Notes: generated from the sequence alone by a model not told the origin. 10,095 nucleotides of DNA from Alphaproteobacteria bacterium CG11_big_fil_rev_8_21_14_0_20_44_7 (GCA_002787615.1 PCXJ01000038.1:1-10095); one strand, 5' to 3'; positions 1 through 6,627 are shown, numbered from the stretch's first letter. Translations and numbers: made by a program.

Positions 1-628
1 TTTCAAAAGATGTCATATCAGTTTGGCTGATTTTACCCTGCTCAATATCACGCGCCAGATTCTGCAAACCTTTCAGAAGATTTTCACCATTTGTTTCAAT
101 TGTTGCGCGCAAAACTTCAGGGTTTGTAAATGCAAAATTGGAAGGTGAAATACTGTTTAAAAACTGGCTGGTATAAAATTCCAGTTTTTCGCGCTCTTTC
201 GGGCTGATATTTTTAACATCTTTGACGAGATTATTCAGCCAATCCGCATAAAGCAGATATGAATCTTTCGCAAATTTATAGAATGGCTGGTTCTCCCAAT
301 CATCTTCACGAAAACGCCTGTCATACTTCTTTTCGCTAGGCTCGCCACCCTCTTCACCATCAACAAAATCTCTGGCAGCATCAAACCACAAGCTGCTCCA
401 TTTTTGGTATAGCTCAATATTCTTTTTTGCCAGATTTTCCGGCTCGGATGCAAGCGATGCAAATGCCTCAAAAAAAGTTTTATTAACCGATGAAATGTCA
501 AAAGGCAGGGCAGATTTTGCATCCTTATTTGCCAGATATTTTTGCAATGAATTGCTATATATTTTTATCCCCTCAGTGAGGTTATGATAAAACTCATTCA
601 TATCAGGCTTTTCAGCTTTTTTTGCCAT
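1..628 (-). CDS. phaC: Class I poly(3-hydroxyalkanoate) synthase PhaC, N-terminal part (3' end outside the window)
   Basis: PhaC polymerises hydroxyacyl-CoA (typically 3-hydroxybutyryl-CoA) into polyhydroxyalkanoate storage granules in the cytoplasm. The reverse strand is open from ATG 628 to the window edge and gives about 209 residues resembling the PhaC N-terminal domain (PF07167). Visible landmarks are a DDWENQPFYKF-like block, then a DSYLLYADWL segment, then FTNPEVLRATIETNGENLLKGL, which matches the well-conserved 'TNPE..RAT..S.G.NL..G' block of class I enzymes. The catalytic Cys of the lipase-like box, the Asp and the His all lie in the missing C-terminal part, so activity cannot be judged. 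The start begins MAKKAEKPDMNEFYHNL; no convincing Shine-Dalgarno sequence precedes it. The gene lies 55 bp downstream of the TadG-like gene on the same strand, so it may be read through from that unit or use its own weak promoter. Family assignment is firm; the class I label is inferred from N-terminal similarity. Confidence 0.9.
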   Translation of the reverse strand, partial: MAKKAEKPDMNEFYHNLTEGIKIYSNSLQKYLANKDAKSALPFDISSVNKTFFEAFASLASEPENLAKKNIELYQKWSSLWFDAARDFVDGEEGGEPSEKKYDRRFREDDWENQPFYKFAKDSYLLYADWLNNLVKDVKNISPKEREKLEFYTSQFLNSISPSNFAFTNPEVLRATIETNGENLLKGLQNLARDIEQGKISQTDMTSFE

Positions 629-683
629 GCACAAAATCTACAACATAATCCGTATAATGTAAATCCTATTAGCAAGAGTGAGT

Positions 684-2165
684 CTATTTACTCAATCTCA
701 GATTACTCAAAGAATCGCCGATTTCTTCAAAAACTTCGTCCAATTCGTCATTAGACGGCGAATCGAAATAATGCGCATTACTGGTTGCGCAATCGCGGTA
801 AACATCCCGTATACTGCCACTAGTTTGGAAGGTGATTGTGTAAATAATAATCCCCTCATCCTTCATATCCTCGCAAGTTTGGCTAAATTGCGCATTGATT
901 TCCGCCGTGCCTTCCCCTTGCGTATTAATCCCCGCGCCGATTATCTCTTCCTGTAAGCGCCCATAAGCCGTGTAGTCGGAACCGCTTGGCCCCCCACCAT
1001 TATGGTCATAGAACTGATTTTGCCCATCAGTCAGGATAATCACCACTTTCTCCATCAATGGCTCATCATAATCAAAAGGCTGGGCGGCATCCACACCGCT
1101 CCAAAGCCCTTGCCATTTTGGTGATATCGCGCGCCATCCCCAACTCAAACCGATATTGGAAAATGTACCGCCGCGATGCCATGCATCCATATCATCTATC
1201 GCATCGGAAATTGTAGTTTTTGCCTGCCGGAGTGGTGTAATCGCAGGGCCACAGCCAAGATTAGGGCCCGTACCGTCATTGCGCGCGCATTGATTCTCGT
1301 TCACCCAATGTTGTTTTGAGCCGGATGTATCTTTATAAATATTGCTACTATCGCCACAATTACTACCGGAAATACTACAACCCGTGCATTTCCAATTATT
1401 ATCCGAAGCATCTGCATATAAATATGGCGTCCAAAGCCCACCCACAGCAGGCGTATCATCGGTTGCTTCAGCCGCTCCCCGTGCCTCAATGCAACCTTTC
1501 CATGTTGTTGGCGAAAAATCATCTTCATCAAGCCCGCTTACCCAGCCTGTATTGTTATTCCCGATATTCACGGTTGCAGTATATGGTACTAAACCAATCC
1601 ACATATTATCTACCACTTCATTTGCGCCATATAATATATTTATCAAGTTTTGCGCTGCATTTTTCATGGTTGTCATTTTGCTGCCATTCATCGAACCGGT
1701 ATTATCCATCACCAGCACGATTTCCATCCCGCGCTTTTCCAGCGTAACCTCTGTGGATGCCGCTACGCCCATATCTCCGCCCAAGAAAGTTTGCAGCAAG
1801 CTATAATCGAGATTCGCCTCTACCGATGCGGTTAGCGTCTCTCCATCTTCCGACAAGGTGAAAACAAAATTATCAACGCTTGCGCCCATATAACCATCAG
1901 GGAAATTCGCGGTGAAATATTTTTGTAAAACGCCCTCCAAATCATCTGAGCTAACCGATGCTCCCGCCGCTAAAACTGCAGCATCTAGCGCCGAAGTTAA
2001 TTCTGAGCGCAATAAATTTGCCCGCGCATAATCCAATGCCGCTCCGGTAACACCCACCAGCAATAGCGCCGTAAAGGCGAATATAATTATGAAGCTGCCC
2101 TCAGTATCGCCATAAAATCTTTTTAGCGAATTTTTTAATGAATTTTTTAGTGAATCTATGAACAT
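684..2165 (-). CDS. TadG-like protein with N-terminal Tad anchor and C-terminal von Willebrand A domain
   Basis: A 493-residue envelope protein of the TadE/TadG (Flp-pilus pseudopilin-like) type. After a short basic leader (SLKN repeats, then KRFYGDTEGS), residues 24-47 form a transmembrane helix followed by ALDYARANLLRSELTSALDAAVLAA, the classic Tad_N (PF13400) pattern. A VWA domain starts near residue 147. Its MIDAS residues are visible: D154-x-T156-x-S158 in MDNTGSMNG, T334 in RGGTFSNIGLSWGWR, and D380 in ILTDGQN. The region between the first two motifs carries most of the eight cysteines (225, 260, 263, 270, 293, 305; also 431 and 459), suggesting periplasmic or surface disulfides. The C-terminus (CATSNAHYF, then EIGDSLSNLRLSK) is typical of alphaproteobacterial TadG. 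It overlaps the upstream TadE-like gene by 10 bp, consistent with translational coupling, and GGGG/CGGG stretches precede its ATG. In the Tad family such proteins support assembly or surface display of adhesive pili; the exact role here is inferred. Confidence 0.9.
   Translation of the reverse strand: MFIDSLKNSLKNSLKRFYGDTEGSFIIIFAFTALLLVGVTGAALDYARANLLRSELTSALDAAVLAAGASVSSDDLEGVLQKYFTANFPDGYMGASVDNFVFTLSEDGETLTASVEANLDYSLLQTFLGGDMGVAASTEVTLEKRGMEIVLVMDNTGSMNGSKMTTMKNAAQNLINILYGANEVVDNMWIGLVPYTATVNIGNNNTGWVSGLDEDDFSPTTWKGCIEARGAAEATDDTPAVGGLWTPYLYADASDNNWKCTGCSISGSNCGDSSNIYKDTSGSKQHWVNENQCARNDGTGPNLGCGPAITPLRQAKTTISDAIDDMDAWHRGGTFSNIGLSWGWRAISPKWQGLWSGVDAAQPFDYDEPLMEKVVIILTDGQNQFYDHNGGGPSGSDYTAYGRLQEEIIGAGINTQGEGTAEINAQFSQTCEDMKDEGIIIYTITFQTSGSIRDVYRDCATSNAHYFDSPSNDELDEVFEEIGDSLSNLRLSK
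2118..2153 (-). repeat. Three tandem 12-bp units encoding SLKN-SLKN-SLKR
   Basis: On the coding strand three successive 12-bp units (TCACTAAAAAAT, TCATTAAAAAAT, TCGCTAAAAAGA) encode residues 5-16 of the TadG-like protein, just before its membrane anchor. Two units contain runs of six A. The unit length is a multiple of three, so gain or loss of a whole unit stays in frame, whereas slippage in an A run would shift the frame. Confidence 0.85.
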
Positions 2166-2725
2166 CCCGATACCCCGCCATCATCTGAAATTGTTATTAA
2201 CGCGCCTAATCTCGGCTTTGTTACCCTCACTTTATAAACACTATTTACCGCAATAAAATCCGGTGCAATCACGGGGGTAAAGCTATAAAATACCTCCGCA
2301 ATAATTGCCTCCTCACCATCATCCAGCGTAAAGCCATTCGGCAAAACCGGCACATCCCCCACATCACCAATTTGGCTTGCCGCGCTCAGCGTTCCACCAC
2401 CGCATCTTTGCCAATAAATTTCCACATCCCCACCATTATTAAAAACCGAGCTGATAATCACCTTGATATCGCTGTTTTGAAAATATGGCTCCATCAAATG
2501 CTGCACCGCATTGAAACTATTGCTTATTTCCGCCTCGCTCACACTAGGCAATCTTGAGATTAAATCCGACATGCTACTGGTGGTTTTACTGATTTTTTGC
2601 TGCAAAAGCACATATCTTGTAACTTCAAATCCACCCAAAAACAGAATTAAAAGCACAGGCAGAAGCAGCGCGAACTCTACCGCCATCATACCACTATTAT
2701 CGCTTTTAAATCTAGAAAGGTTCAT
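2156..2725 (-). CDS. TadE-like pseudopilin/pilus-assembly protein
   Basis: About 189 residues. The N-terminus MNLSRFKSDNSGMMAVEFALLLPVLL has the hallmark of the TadE family (PF07811): a short polar leader, a small-residue/Gly site, a conserved Glu in 'VEFA', then a single transmembrane helix (to about residue 35), followed by a periplasmic domain starting VTRYVLLQQKISKTTSSMSDLISR. The remaining domain is about 140 residues with cysteines in WQRCGGG and at the C-terminal SGCS. I chose ATG 2725 because it begins right before the polar leader. An in-frame GTG at 2740 would add five residues (reading RWSE after the start). Either start lies inside the 3' end of the upstream TadE-like gene (14 or 29 bp overlap), and the 3' end overlaps the TadG-like start by 10 bp, so the three genes are probably translationally coupled. 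In Tad systems TadE and TadF are minor pseudopilins processed by TadV-type prepilin peptidases; that this one is processed is an inference. Confidence 0.85.
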   Translation of the reverse strand: MNLSRFKSDNSGMMAVEFALLLPVLLILFLGGFEVTRYVLLQQKISKTTSSMSDLISRLPSVSEAEISNSFNAVQHLMEPYFQNSDIKVIISSVFNNGGDVEIYWQRCGGGTLSAASQIGDVGDVPVLPNGFTLDDGEEAIIAEVFYSFTPVIAPDFIAVNSVYKVRVTKPRLGALITISDDGGVSGCS

Positions 2726-3293
2726 TTCTGACCACCGCACTTGTTGTTATTGTATATGTTCCATCTTCAAAGAAAAACTCACCCATAAAAGGCGTCATAA
2801 AAGTCCACGGGTAGCTCACTCTGTAAACTACGATATCTCCGCCATTTCCCTTACCTGCAAGCCCCATATCCTCATCCCATTGACCATTTCCGTTAGAATC
2901 TGTGTAAGGCTCACCAATATCATAATACCCGTCACCATTTGTATCTGTATATGGCTCGGATTGCCCGATATCTCCAAAATTGCTATAAACCAGTGTTTCA
3001 ATACTTATATTATCCGCATTCAGCAATATCGCCTCTGCCTCAATCTCGGATAATATATATTCATCCCTTGTCATCCCTACCGGCGTATAACCGGTCAATC
3101 CGGAGCGCGCCGCCTGACGAACTGCCGATTCCAGAACACCTTCCGAAAGCATAAGCGTAAACACCTCAAAAATAGCAAAAATCAGATAGAAGAACACAGG
3201 CGAAATCACCGCGAATTCGATGATTACCGAACCGCTATCGGAACGCCCAAATCTTAGAAATTTTCTTCTCACATTACTAATTATACTCCCCAA
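2712..3293 (-). CDS. TadE-like protein carrying two EF-hand-like calcium-binding loops
   Basis: A 193-residue TadE-family (PF07811) protein, first gene of the leftward trio. The N-terminal RFGRSDSGSVIIEFAVISPVFFYLIFAIFEVF shows the polar leader, the conserved Glu in 'IEFA' and one transmembrane helix. Next comes LESAVRQAARSGLTG, a typical TadE segment. Residues 113-141 hold a tandem repeat, EPYTDTNGDGYYDIG then EPYTDSNGNGQWDED. The first loop (D117 to E128) fits the EF-hand calcium loop at positions 1, 3, 5, 6, 9 and 12. The C-terminal part (GDIVVYRVSYPWTFMTP, then TYTITTSAVVRNEPF) is also TadE-like. The start is uncertain: TTG 3293 is the most upstream in-frame option before a stop and has no Shine-Dalgarno sequence, while GTG 3272 has GGGGAG 13 nt upstream and leaves RRKFLRFGRSDSG as the leader. 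I keep the longer form and favour neither strongly. Confidence 0.82.
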   Translation of the reverse strand: MGSIISNVRRKFLRFGRSDSGSVIIEFAVISPVFFYLIFAIFEVFTLMLSEGVLESAVRQAARSGLTGYTPVGMTRDEYILSEIEAEAILLNADNISIETLVYSNFGDIGQSEPYTDTNGDGYYDIGEPYTDSNGNGQWDEDMGLAGKGNGGDIVVYRVSYPWTFMTPFMGEFFFEDGTYTITTSAVVRNEPF

Positions 3294-3479
3294 ATATGTT
3301 TGAAAGGTTAATCATACTCGGTATTTTAGCAAAAATTGCTTGGGATTCTCGGGTTCGAGTAGATGCTTATTGCGCCAAATTCACAACATTAGCGCTTTTT
3401 TGCCTGTAAAAACCCAGAATAATAACTAGGTTTTAATTTTTATTAGCTTTACACCGCTTTTTCCGCTATCTGGTTTTGT
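3294..3479. other. 186-bp divergent intergenic region between the TadE-TadG unit and the protease gene
   Basis: This region must hold the promoters for both divergent transcripts, but I see no pair of well-spaced -35/-10 boxes on either strand. Visible structures are a small hairpin AGCAA-AAA-TTGCT at 3328-3340, a palindrome CTCGGGTTCGAG at about 3349-3360, and a larger imperfect hairpin at 3409-3434 listed separately. No tRNA, small ORF with a credible start, or known riboswitch core was recognised. Confidence 0.5.
3409..3434 (+). promoter_or_regulatory. Imperfect hairpin followed by a T-rich run in the protease 5' region
   Basis: AAAACC (3409-3414) pairs with GGTTTT (3429-3434). Inside it, AG (3416-3417) can pair with CT (3426-3427) across one C/A mismatch, leaving an AATAATAA loop. 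The sequence after it reads AATTTTTATT. It resembles a weak rho-independent terminator or attenuator, yet it lies 45 bp upstream of the protease ATG, so if transcribed it would be in the 5' leader or end a short RNA. Stem stability is low. Confidence 0.3.
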
Positions 3480-6400
3480 ATGAACTTATTCACCGTCAAG
3501 AAAGCTGCGATGGTAGCTTCAACCGCAATAGTTTTGTGCGCAGCCACTCCGGAAGCTGCAAGCGCATATTCAACCGCAGATTTCTTCAGCACCGTTACGC
3601 AAGGTAACTTATCGGAAATCCAGCAACTTGTTGAGAAAATCAAACAAAAGCTCAGCCAAGACCCGCGCTATGCCGATTATGAGGTTAACCTTGATTTACG
3701 CGATGTAAATGGCAACACGCCTCTGATGACCGCCGCCGGAGCTGGGCATCTTGATGTTGTACAATATCTGATATCACAAGGCGCTGATATGAGATTGGTA
3801 AATAATTACGGACAAAATGCGGCTATGCTCGCAAATAGCGCCGGATATACAGATGTTTCAAATTACCTACTTACCGGACAACAGCCTGCATATTATTATC
3901 CCGCTAAAACCGAAACCAGAAGAACGCCTTCCGGACATTATGAAGTTACTACGCATCAAGCGCCACAATCAAAATCTGATAGCGGCTTGCTTAGCACTAA
4001 TAACGCGCTGATTCTTGGTGGCGGTGTTGTTGCAGTTGGCGGCCTCGTTGCCTTTGCCACGGCAGGCGGCTCAGGCTCTAGCGTTTCTTCCGGTGGCGGT
4101 AGCGGTGGTGGCGGCACAGTAATTGATACCAGCAATATCGACAATCCTGCTTCGGACACTCCCGCCGATTTTGACACTGCCGAATCTGATTTTAATGAAG
4201 GTATTGCAGCTTCAGATGCTTATGAAGCATATGCCAGAGGCTATGACGGCAGAGTTTATAACAGAAACACCGATGGTTCATTAGTGGATAGCACCGCCGA
4301 TGATAATATCGAGGTTGCTATTATTGATAGCGGCGTTGATATGGATCACACGGACTTAGCCGCAAATGTCCTGACCGCAAAAGCGCGCGAATGCGACTTA
4401 ACCAGTTGTAGCGCAGGCGGTGAAGATGATGACGGACACGGCACGGCAGTTGCCGGAGTTGTCGCCGCAATTAAGGATAATGTCGGAATTCACGGCATCG
4501 CCCCGCAAGCCAAAATCATCCCTATCAAGGCTGATTTATTATATGCTGATATCCACGCAATGAATTATGCCGTAACTGCCGGAGCCGATGTTATTAATGG
4601 TAGCTATGGCATAACTGACGGCTTGGGAAATGAAATACCAATCGTAACCGCAACTGCACGCCTAGGCACAGCAGGAACCGCCAGCACACCTACAGAAGTT
4701 AAGACGTTTTTAGACACCACGCATAATGGTGAAACTTATAGAGAAGCATTCCAGAATATCGTAGATGAAGACAGGGTTATGGTTTTCGCCGCAGGAAACG
4801 GATATATGGATCAGGTCGGCATTCTGGCAGGACTACCATATTATTTCCAAGGCAATCTGGTTAGCGGCGCTCCGGCTGGTTATAGCACCGTCAATCCCGA
4901 AAAAGCAGATTGGAGCAACCATTTTGTTGCCGCCGTTTCTGTTGATGATAGCAATGTTATCTCCACCTTCTCAAACTATTGCGGCGTAGCAAAAGAATGG
5001 TGTATTGCCGCACCGGGACAAATCGCCCGTGGCTTGGATTTAGCAGGTGGTTATCAGGATGATATAAACGGAACTTCATTCGCTGCACCAAATGTTGCAG
5101 GCGCAATCGCAGTTTTACTAGGCGCATTCCCGCATCTTGCAACAGATGACGTTGTGCAGATTTTGTTCAACACCGCAACCGATTTAGGCGCAACCGGAGT
5201 TGATGAAATATACGGGCATGGCCTGCTTGACTTAGAGGCTGCAACCAATCCAAGTGATACTGGCTGGGATATAGCCGTCACCTCATTAGCCAGTGGCTAC
5301 ACTTCCCCCGTTTCCCTGTCAGGAATTCATCTATCCTCAGCTTTTGGCGATGCATTGGCACGTTCCAATCACAGCCTTATGTTTATGGATTCCTACAAAA
5401 AAGATTACCATCTTCCGCTTGCCGCACTTGCTGGCAGAATTTCGGACAAAAAACCGGCAGATTTCTACCTGTCTAAGTTAGGAAATAGCGAGTTTACCCA
5501 AAGCTACAGCCTTTCAAATGGTAGCAAAGTCAGCTTTAACCAAACTTCTGAGAACCGCAATGATATCACCAAGCCGGAAGCTTTCCGCAATGATAACAAA
5601 ATTGATGTCCTCGCCTATAGCCACACGATTAAAGACGGTGAAAACCTCATAAATGCCCGCTTTAATTATAATCGCAATACTGCCGATGCATTGCGTGAAT
5701 TAAATTTTGCAAATTCCTCAATAAATCAACTGGTTGTAACAGATTCATTTAAAAACCCATATCTTTCACTGGCTGATAATGCAAGCAGCGCATTCACCTC
5801 TTATGACACCGAAAAAAGCTCATTTACCCTAGGTTTATACGCTGGCGATAATCGTGAGAATGAGTTTGAATTCAGCGAGTCTGCGGGAGTTAGAGGGTTG
5901 CTTGGGCAATTTGACTATACCCCTGAAGAAAACCTGAATTTCTACGTTCAAACCGGTATGAATGTAGAGGAAAACACCTTCCTCGGCTCAGAAACCGGCG
6001 GTGCATTTAGATTAGCCGATGATTCCGTTACTTATTACACCGGAGTTGGTATGAATTATGGCTTGAGCGATAACTTATCCCTTATGGGCAATTATAACTT
6101 TGGTATCACCGATATTGATACAAGCTCAAACTCGCTATTTACCAATTTCGGCAATATCCACACCAGCTCATTCTCTTTTGGCGCTGAATATAAAAATATG
6201 TTTGCCGAAAATGATAATTTCGTGGCTCTGGTTTCACAGCCCATACGCGTGGAAAAAGCCAGTGCAACCGCCAGATTGCCATATGATATCGCTAAAGGCG
6301 GCGAAGTTTTATTCAACAATTCCGATATTTCCCTCACCCCTGAAGGCAGGGAATTTGACCTTGAGACCTATTATCATATGAATCTGAATGAAGATTCCGA

Positions 6401-6497
6401 TTTGATGCTGGGTTCTATCTTCAAATTTCAACCTGAGCATGATGCCAGCCAAGATATGGAATCGCTGCTTATGCTGAAATACCGCCTGTCATACTAA
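3480..6497 (+). CDS. Secreted S8 (subtilisin-like) serine protease autotransporter with N-terminal ankyrin repeats
   Basis: A 1005-residue multidomain protein. Residues 1-29 are a Sec signal peptide (KK in the n-region, hydrophobic core, ASA before Y30). Residues about 32-140 hold ankyrin repeats: a degenerate first unit, then VNGNTPLMTAAGAGHLDVVQYLISQGAD and YGQNAAMLANSAGYTDVSNYLL. Residues 175-198 are hydrophobic and Gly/Ala-rich, followed by a Gly/Ser linker to 212. Residues about 275-590 are an S8 peptidase with the full triad: D283 (AIIDSGVD), H320 (DDGHGTAVAG) and S533 (NGTSFAAPNVAG); N440 (FAAGN) is the likely oxyanion Asn. Residues about 700-1005 form a beta-barrel ending in the aromatic-terminated strand MLKYRLSY, with an FGAEYKNMFAENDNFVALVSQPIRVE block typical of alphaproteobacterial S8 autotransporters. 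The protein should be exported to the periplasm, insert its barrel in the outer membrane and show or release the protease outside. No Shine-Dalgarno sequence precedes ATG 3480; ATG at codon 11 would shorten the signal peptide. The substrate is unknown. Confidence 0.93.
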   Translation: MNLFTVKKAAMVASTAIVLCAATPEAASAYSTADFFSTVTQGNLSEIQQLVEKIKQKLSQDPRYADYEVNLDLRDVNGNTPLMTAAGAGHLDVVQYLISQGADMRLVNNYGQNAAMLANSAGYTDVSNYLLTGQQPAYYYPAKTETRRTPSGHYEVTTHQAPQSKSDSGLLSTNNALILGGGVVAVGGLVAFATAGGSGSSVSSGGGSGGGGTVIDTSNIDNPASDTPADFDTAESDFNEGIAASDAYEAYARGYDGRVYNRNTDGSLVDSTADDNIEVAIIDSGVDMDHTDLAANVLTAKARECDLTSCSAGGEDDDGHGTAVAGVVAAIKDNVGIHGIAPQAKIIPIKADLLYADIHAMNYAVTAGADVINGSYGITDGLGNEIPIVTATARLGTAGTASTPTEVKTFLDTTHNGETYREAFQNIVDEDRVMVFAAGNGYMDQVGILAGLPYYFQGNLVSGAPAGYSTVNPEKADWSNHFVAAVSVDDSNVISTFSNYCGVAKEWCIAAPGQIARGLDLAGGYQDDINGTSFAAPNVAGAIAVLLGAFPHLATDDVVQILFNTATDLGATGVDEIYGHGLLDLEAATNPSDTGWDIAVTSLASGYTSPVSLSGIHLSSAFGDALARSNHSLMFMDSYKKDYHLPLAALAGRISDKKPADFYLSKLGNSEFTQSYSLSNGSKVSFNQTSENRNDITKPEAFRNDNKIDVLAYSHTIKDGENLINARFNYNRNTADALRELNFANSSINQLVVTDSFKNPYLSLADNASSAFTSYDTEKSSFTLGLYAGDNRENEFEFSESAGVRGLLGQFDYTPEENLNFYVQTGMNVEENTFLGSETGGAFRLADDSVTYYTGVGMNYGLSDNLSLMGNYNFGITDIDTSSNSLFTNFGNIHTSSFSFGAEYKNMFAENDNFVALVSQPIRVEKASATARLPYDIAKGGEVLFNNSDISLTPEGREFDLETYYHMNLNEDSDLMLGSIFKFQPEHDASQDMESLLMLKYRLSY

Positions 6498-6510
6498 CCC
6501 CTCTCACCTT

Positions 6511-6528
6511 AAAACTTTAGTAAGTTTT
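6511..6528 (+). terminator. Possible weak terminator after the protease gene
   Basis: Thirteen bases after the protease stop codon, AAAACTT (6511-6517) and AAGTTTT (6522-6528) form a perfect 7-bp stem with a TAGT loop. The 3' arm ends in T residues but there is no separate long U-tract, and only one pair is G-C, so it would be a weak intrinsic terminator at best. Confidence 0.3.
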
Positions 6529-6534
6529 TGTAGA

Positions 6535-6562
6535 CTGACGAACACATTTTCGCCCCTGACGA
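6535..6562 (+). repeat. Direct repeat CTGACGA x2, 21 bp apart
   Basis: CTGACGA occurs at 6535-6541 and again at 6556-6562. The 21-bp period puts both copies on the same face of the helix. They sit between the protease gene and the DUF2336 promoter region, so an operator role is possible, but two 7-bp copies can also arise by chance. Confidence 0.35.
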
Positions 6563-6565
6563 CAA

Positions 6566-6597
6566 AATATTAACTAAATTATTCTTTTATTAATATT
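6566..6597. repeat. A+T-rich inverted repeat AATATTAA / TTAATATT
   Basis: AATATTAA (6566-6573) and TTAATATT (6590-6597) are perfect inverted copies separated by 16 nt. The right arm overlaps the first half of the CtrA-like box. In such A+T-rich DNA an 8-bp inverted pair has limited significance. Confidence 0.35.
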
Positions 6598-6605
6598 ACC
6601 TTAAC
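6590..6605 (+). promoter_or_regulatory. CtrA-type binding site upstream of the DUF2336 gene
   Basis: TTAA (6590-6593), seven bases (TATTACC), then TTAAC (6601-6605): an exact match to the full consensus TTAA-N7-TTAAC of the alphaproteobacterial cell-cycle regulator CtrA. It lies 22 bp before ATG 6628. A -10-like TATTAT sits at 6616-6621, so the box would cover the -35 position, the arrangement known for CtrA-activated promoters. Binding is inferred from the motif; A+T richness raises the chance of a coincidental match. Confidence 0.6.
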
Positions 6606-6615
6606 AAATCTTTGC

Positions 6616-6621
6616 TATTAT
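6616..6621 (+). promoter_or_regulatory. Candidate -10 element of the DUF2336 promoter
   Basis: TATTAT matches the TATAAT consensus at five of six positions. It would place the transcription start at about 6628, at or just before the first ATG, which predicts a leaderless or nearly leaderless transcript. There is no good separate -35 hexamer at the proper spacing; the CtrA-like box occupies that place. Confidence 0.4.
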
Positions 6622-6627
6622 ATATAA

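Noticed and set aside
650..690. A promoter for phaC just upstream of its start (TTGCTA with nearby TATACG).
   Set aside because: The spacing between the hexamers is only 13 bp and no other pair fits better.
1316..1806. Two overlapping plus-strand open frames of about 150 codons opposite the TadG-like gene.
   Set aside because: They have Tyr/His- or Pro/Ser-rich low-complexity products and lie opposite the MIDAS-bearing VWA coding sequence.
2511..3053. A 180-codon plus-strand open frame across the two TadE-like genes.
   Set aside because: It spans the opposite strand of two recognisable genes and its product has no coherent domain features.
3345..3365. CTCGGGTTCGAGT resembles the T-arm of a tRNA.
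   Set aside because: The bases flanking the would-be TTCGAGT loop do not pair, and no acceptor, D or anticodon arm can be drawn around it.
3433..3447. A second CtrA-like box upstream of the protease (TTAA followed by TTAG).
   Set aside because: The second half-site is mismatched and the spacing is 6 rather than 7.
3510..3560. Possible lipoprotein signal at the Cys in the protease signal peptide (IVLC).
   Set aside because: Leu directly before Cys does not fit a lipobox, and the ASA-Y site fits signal peptidase I better.
6092..6337. Minus-strand and plus-strand alternative frames inside the autotransporter barrel region.
   Set aside because: The barrel frame has clear family motifs; the others are shadows.
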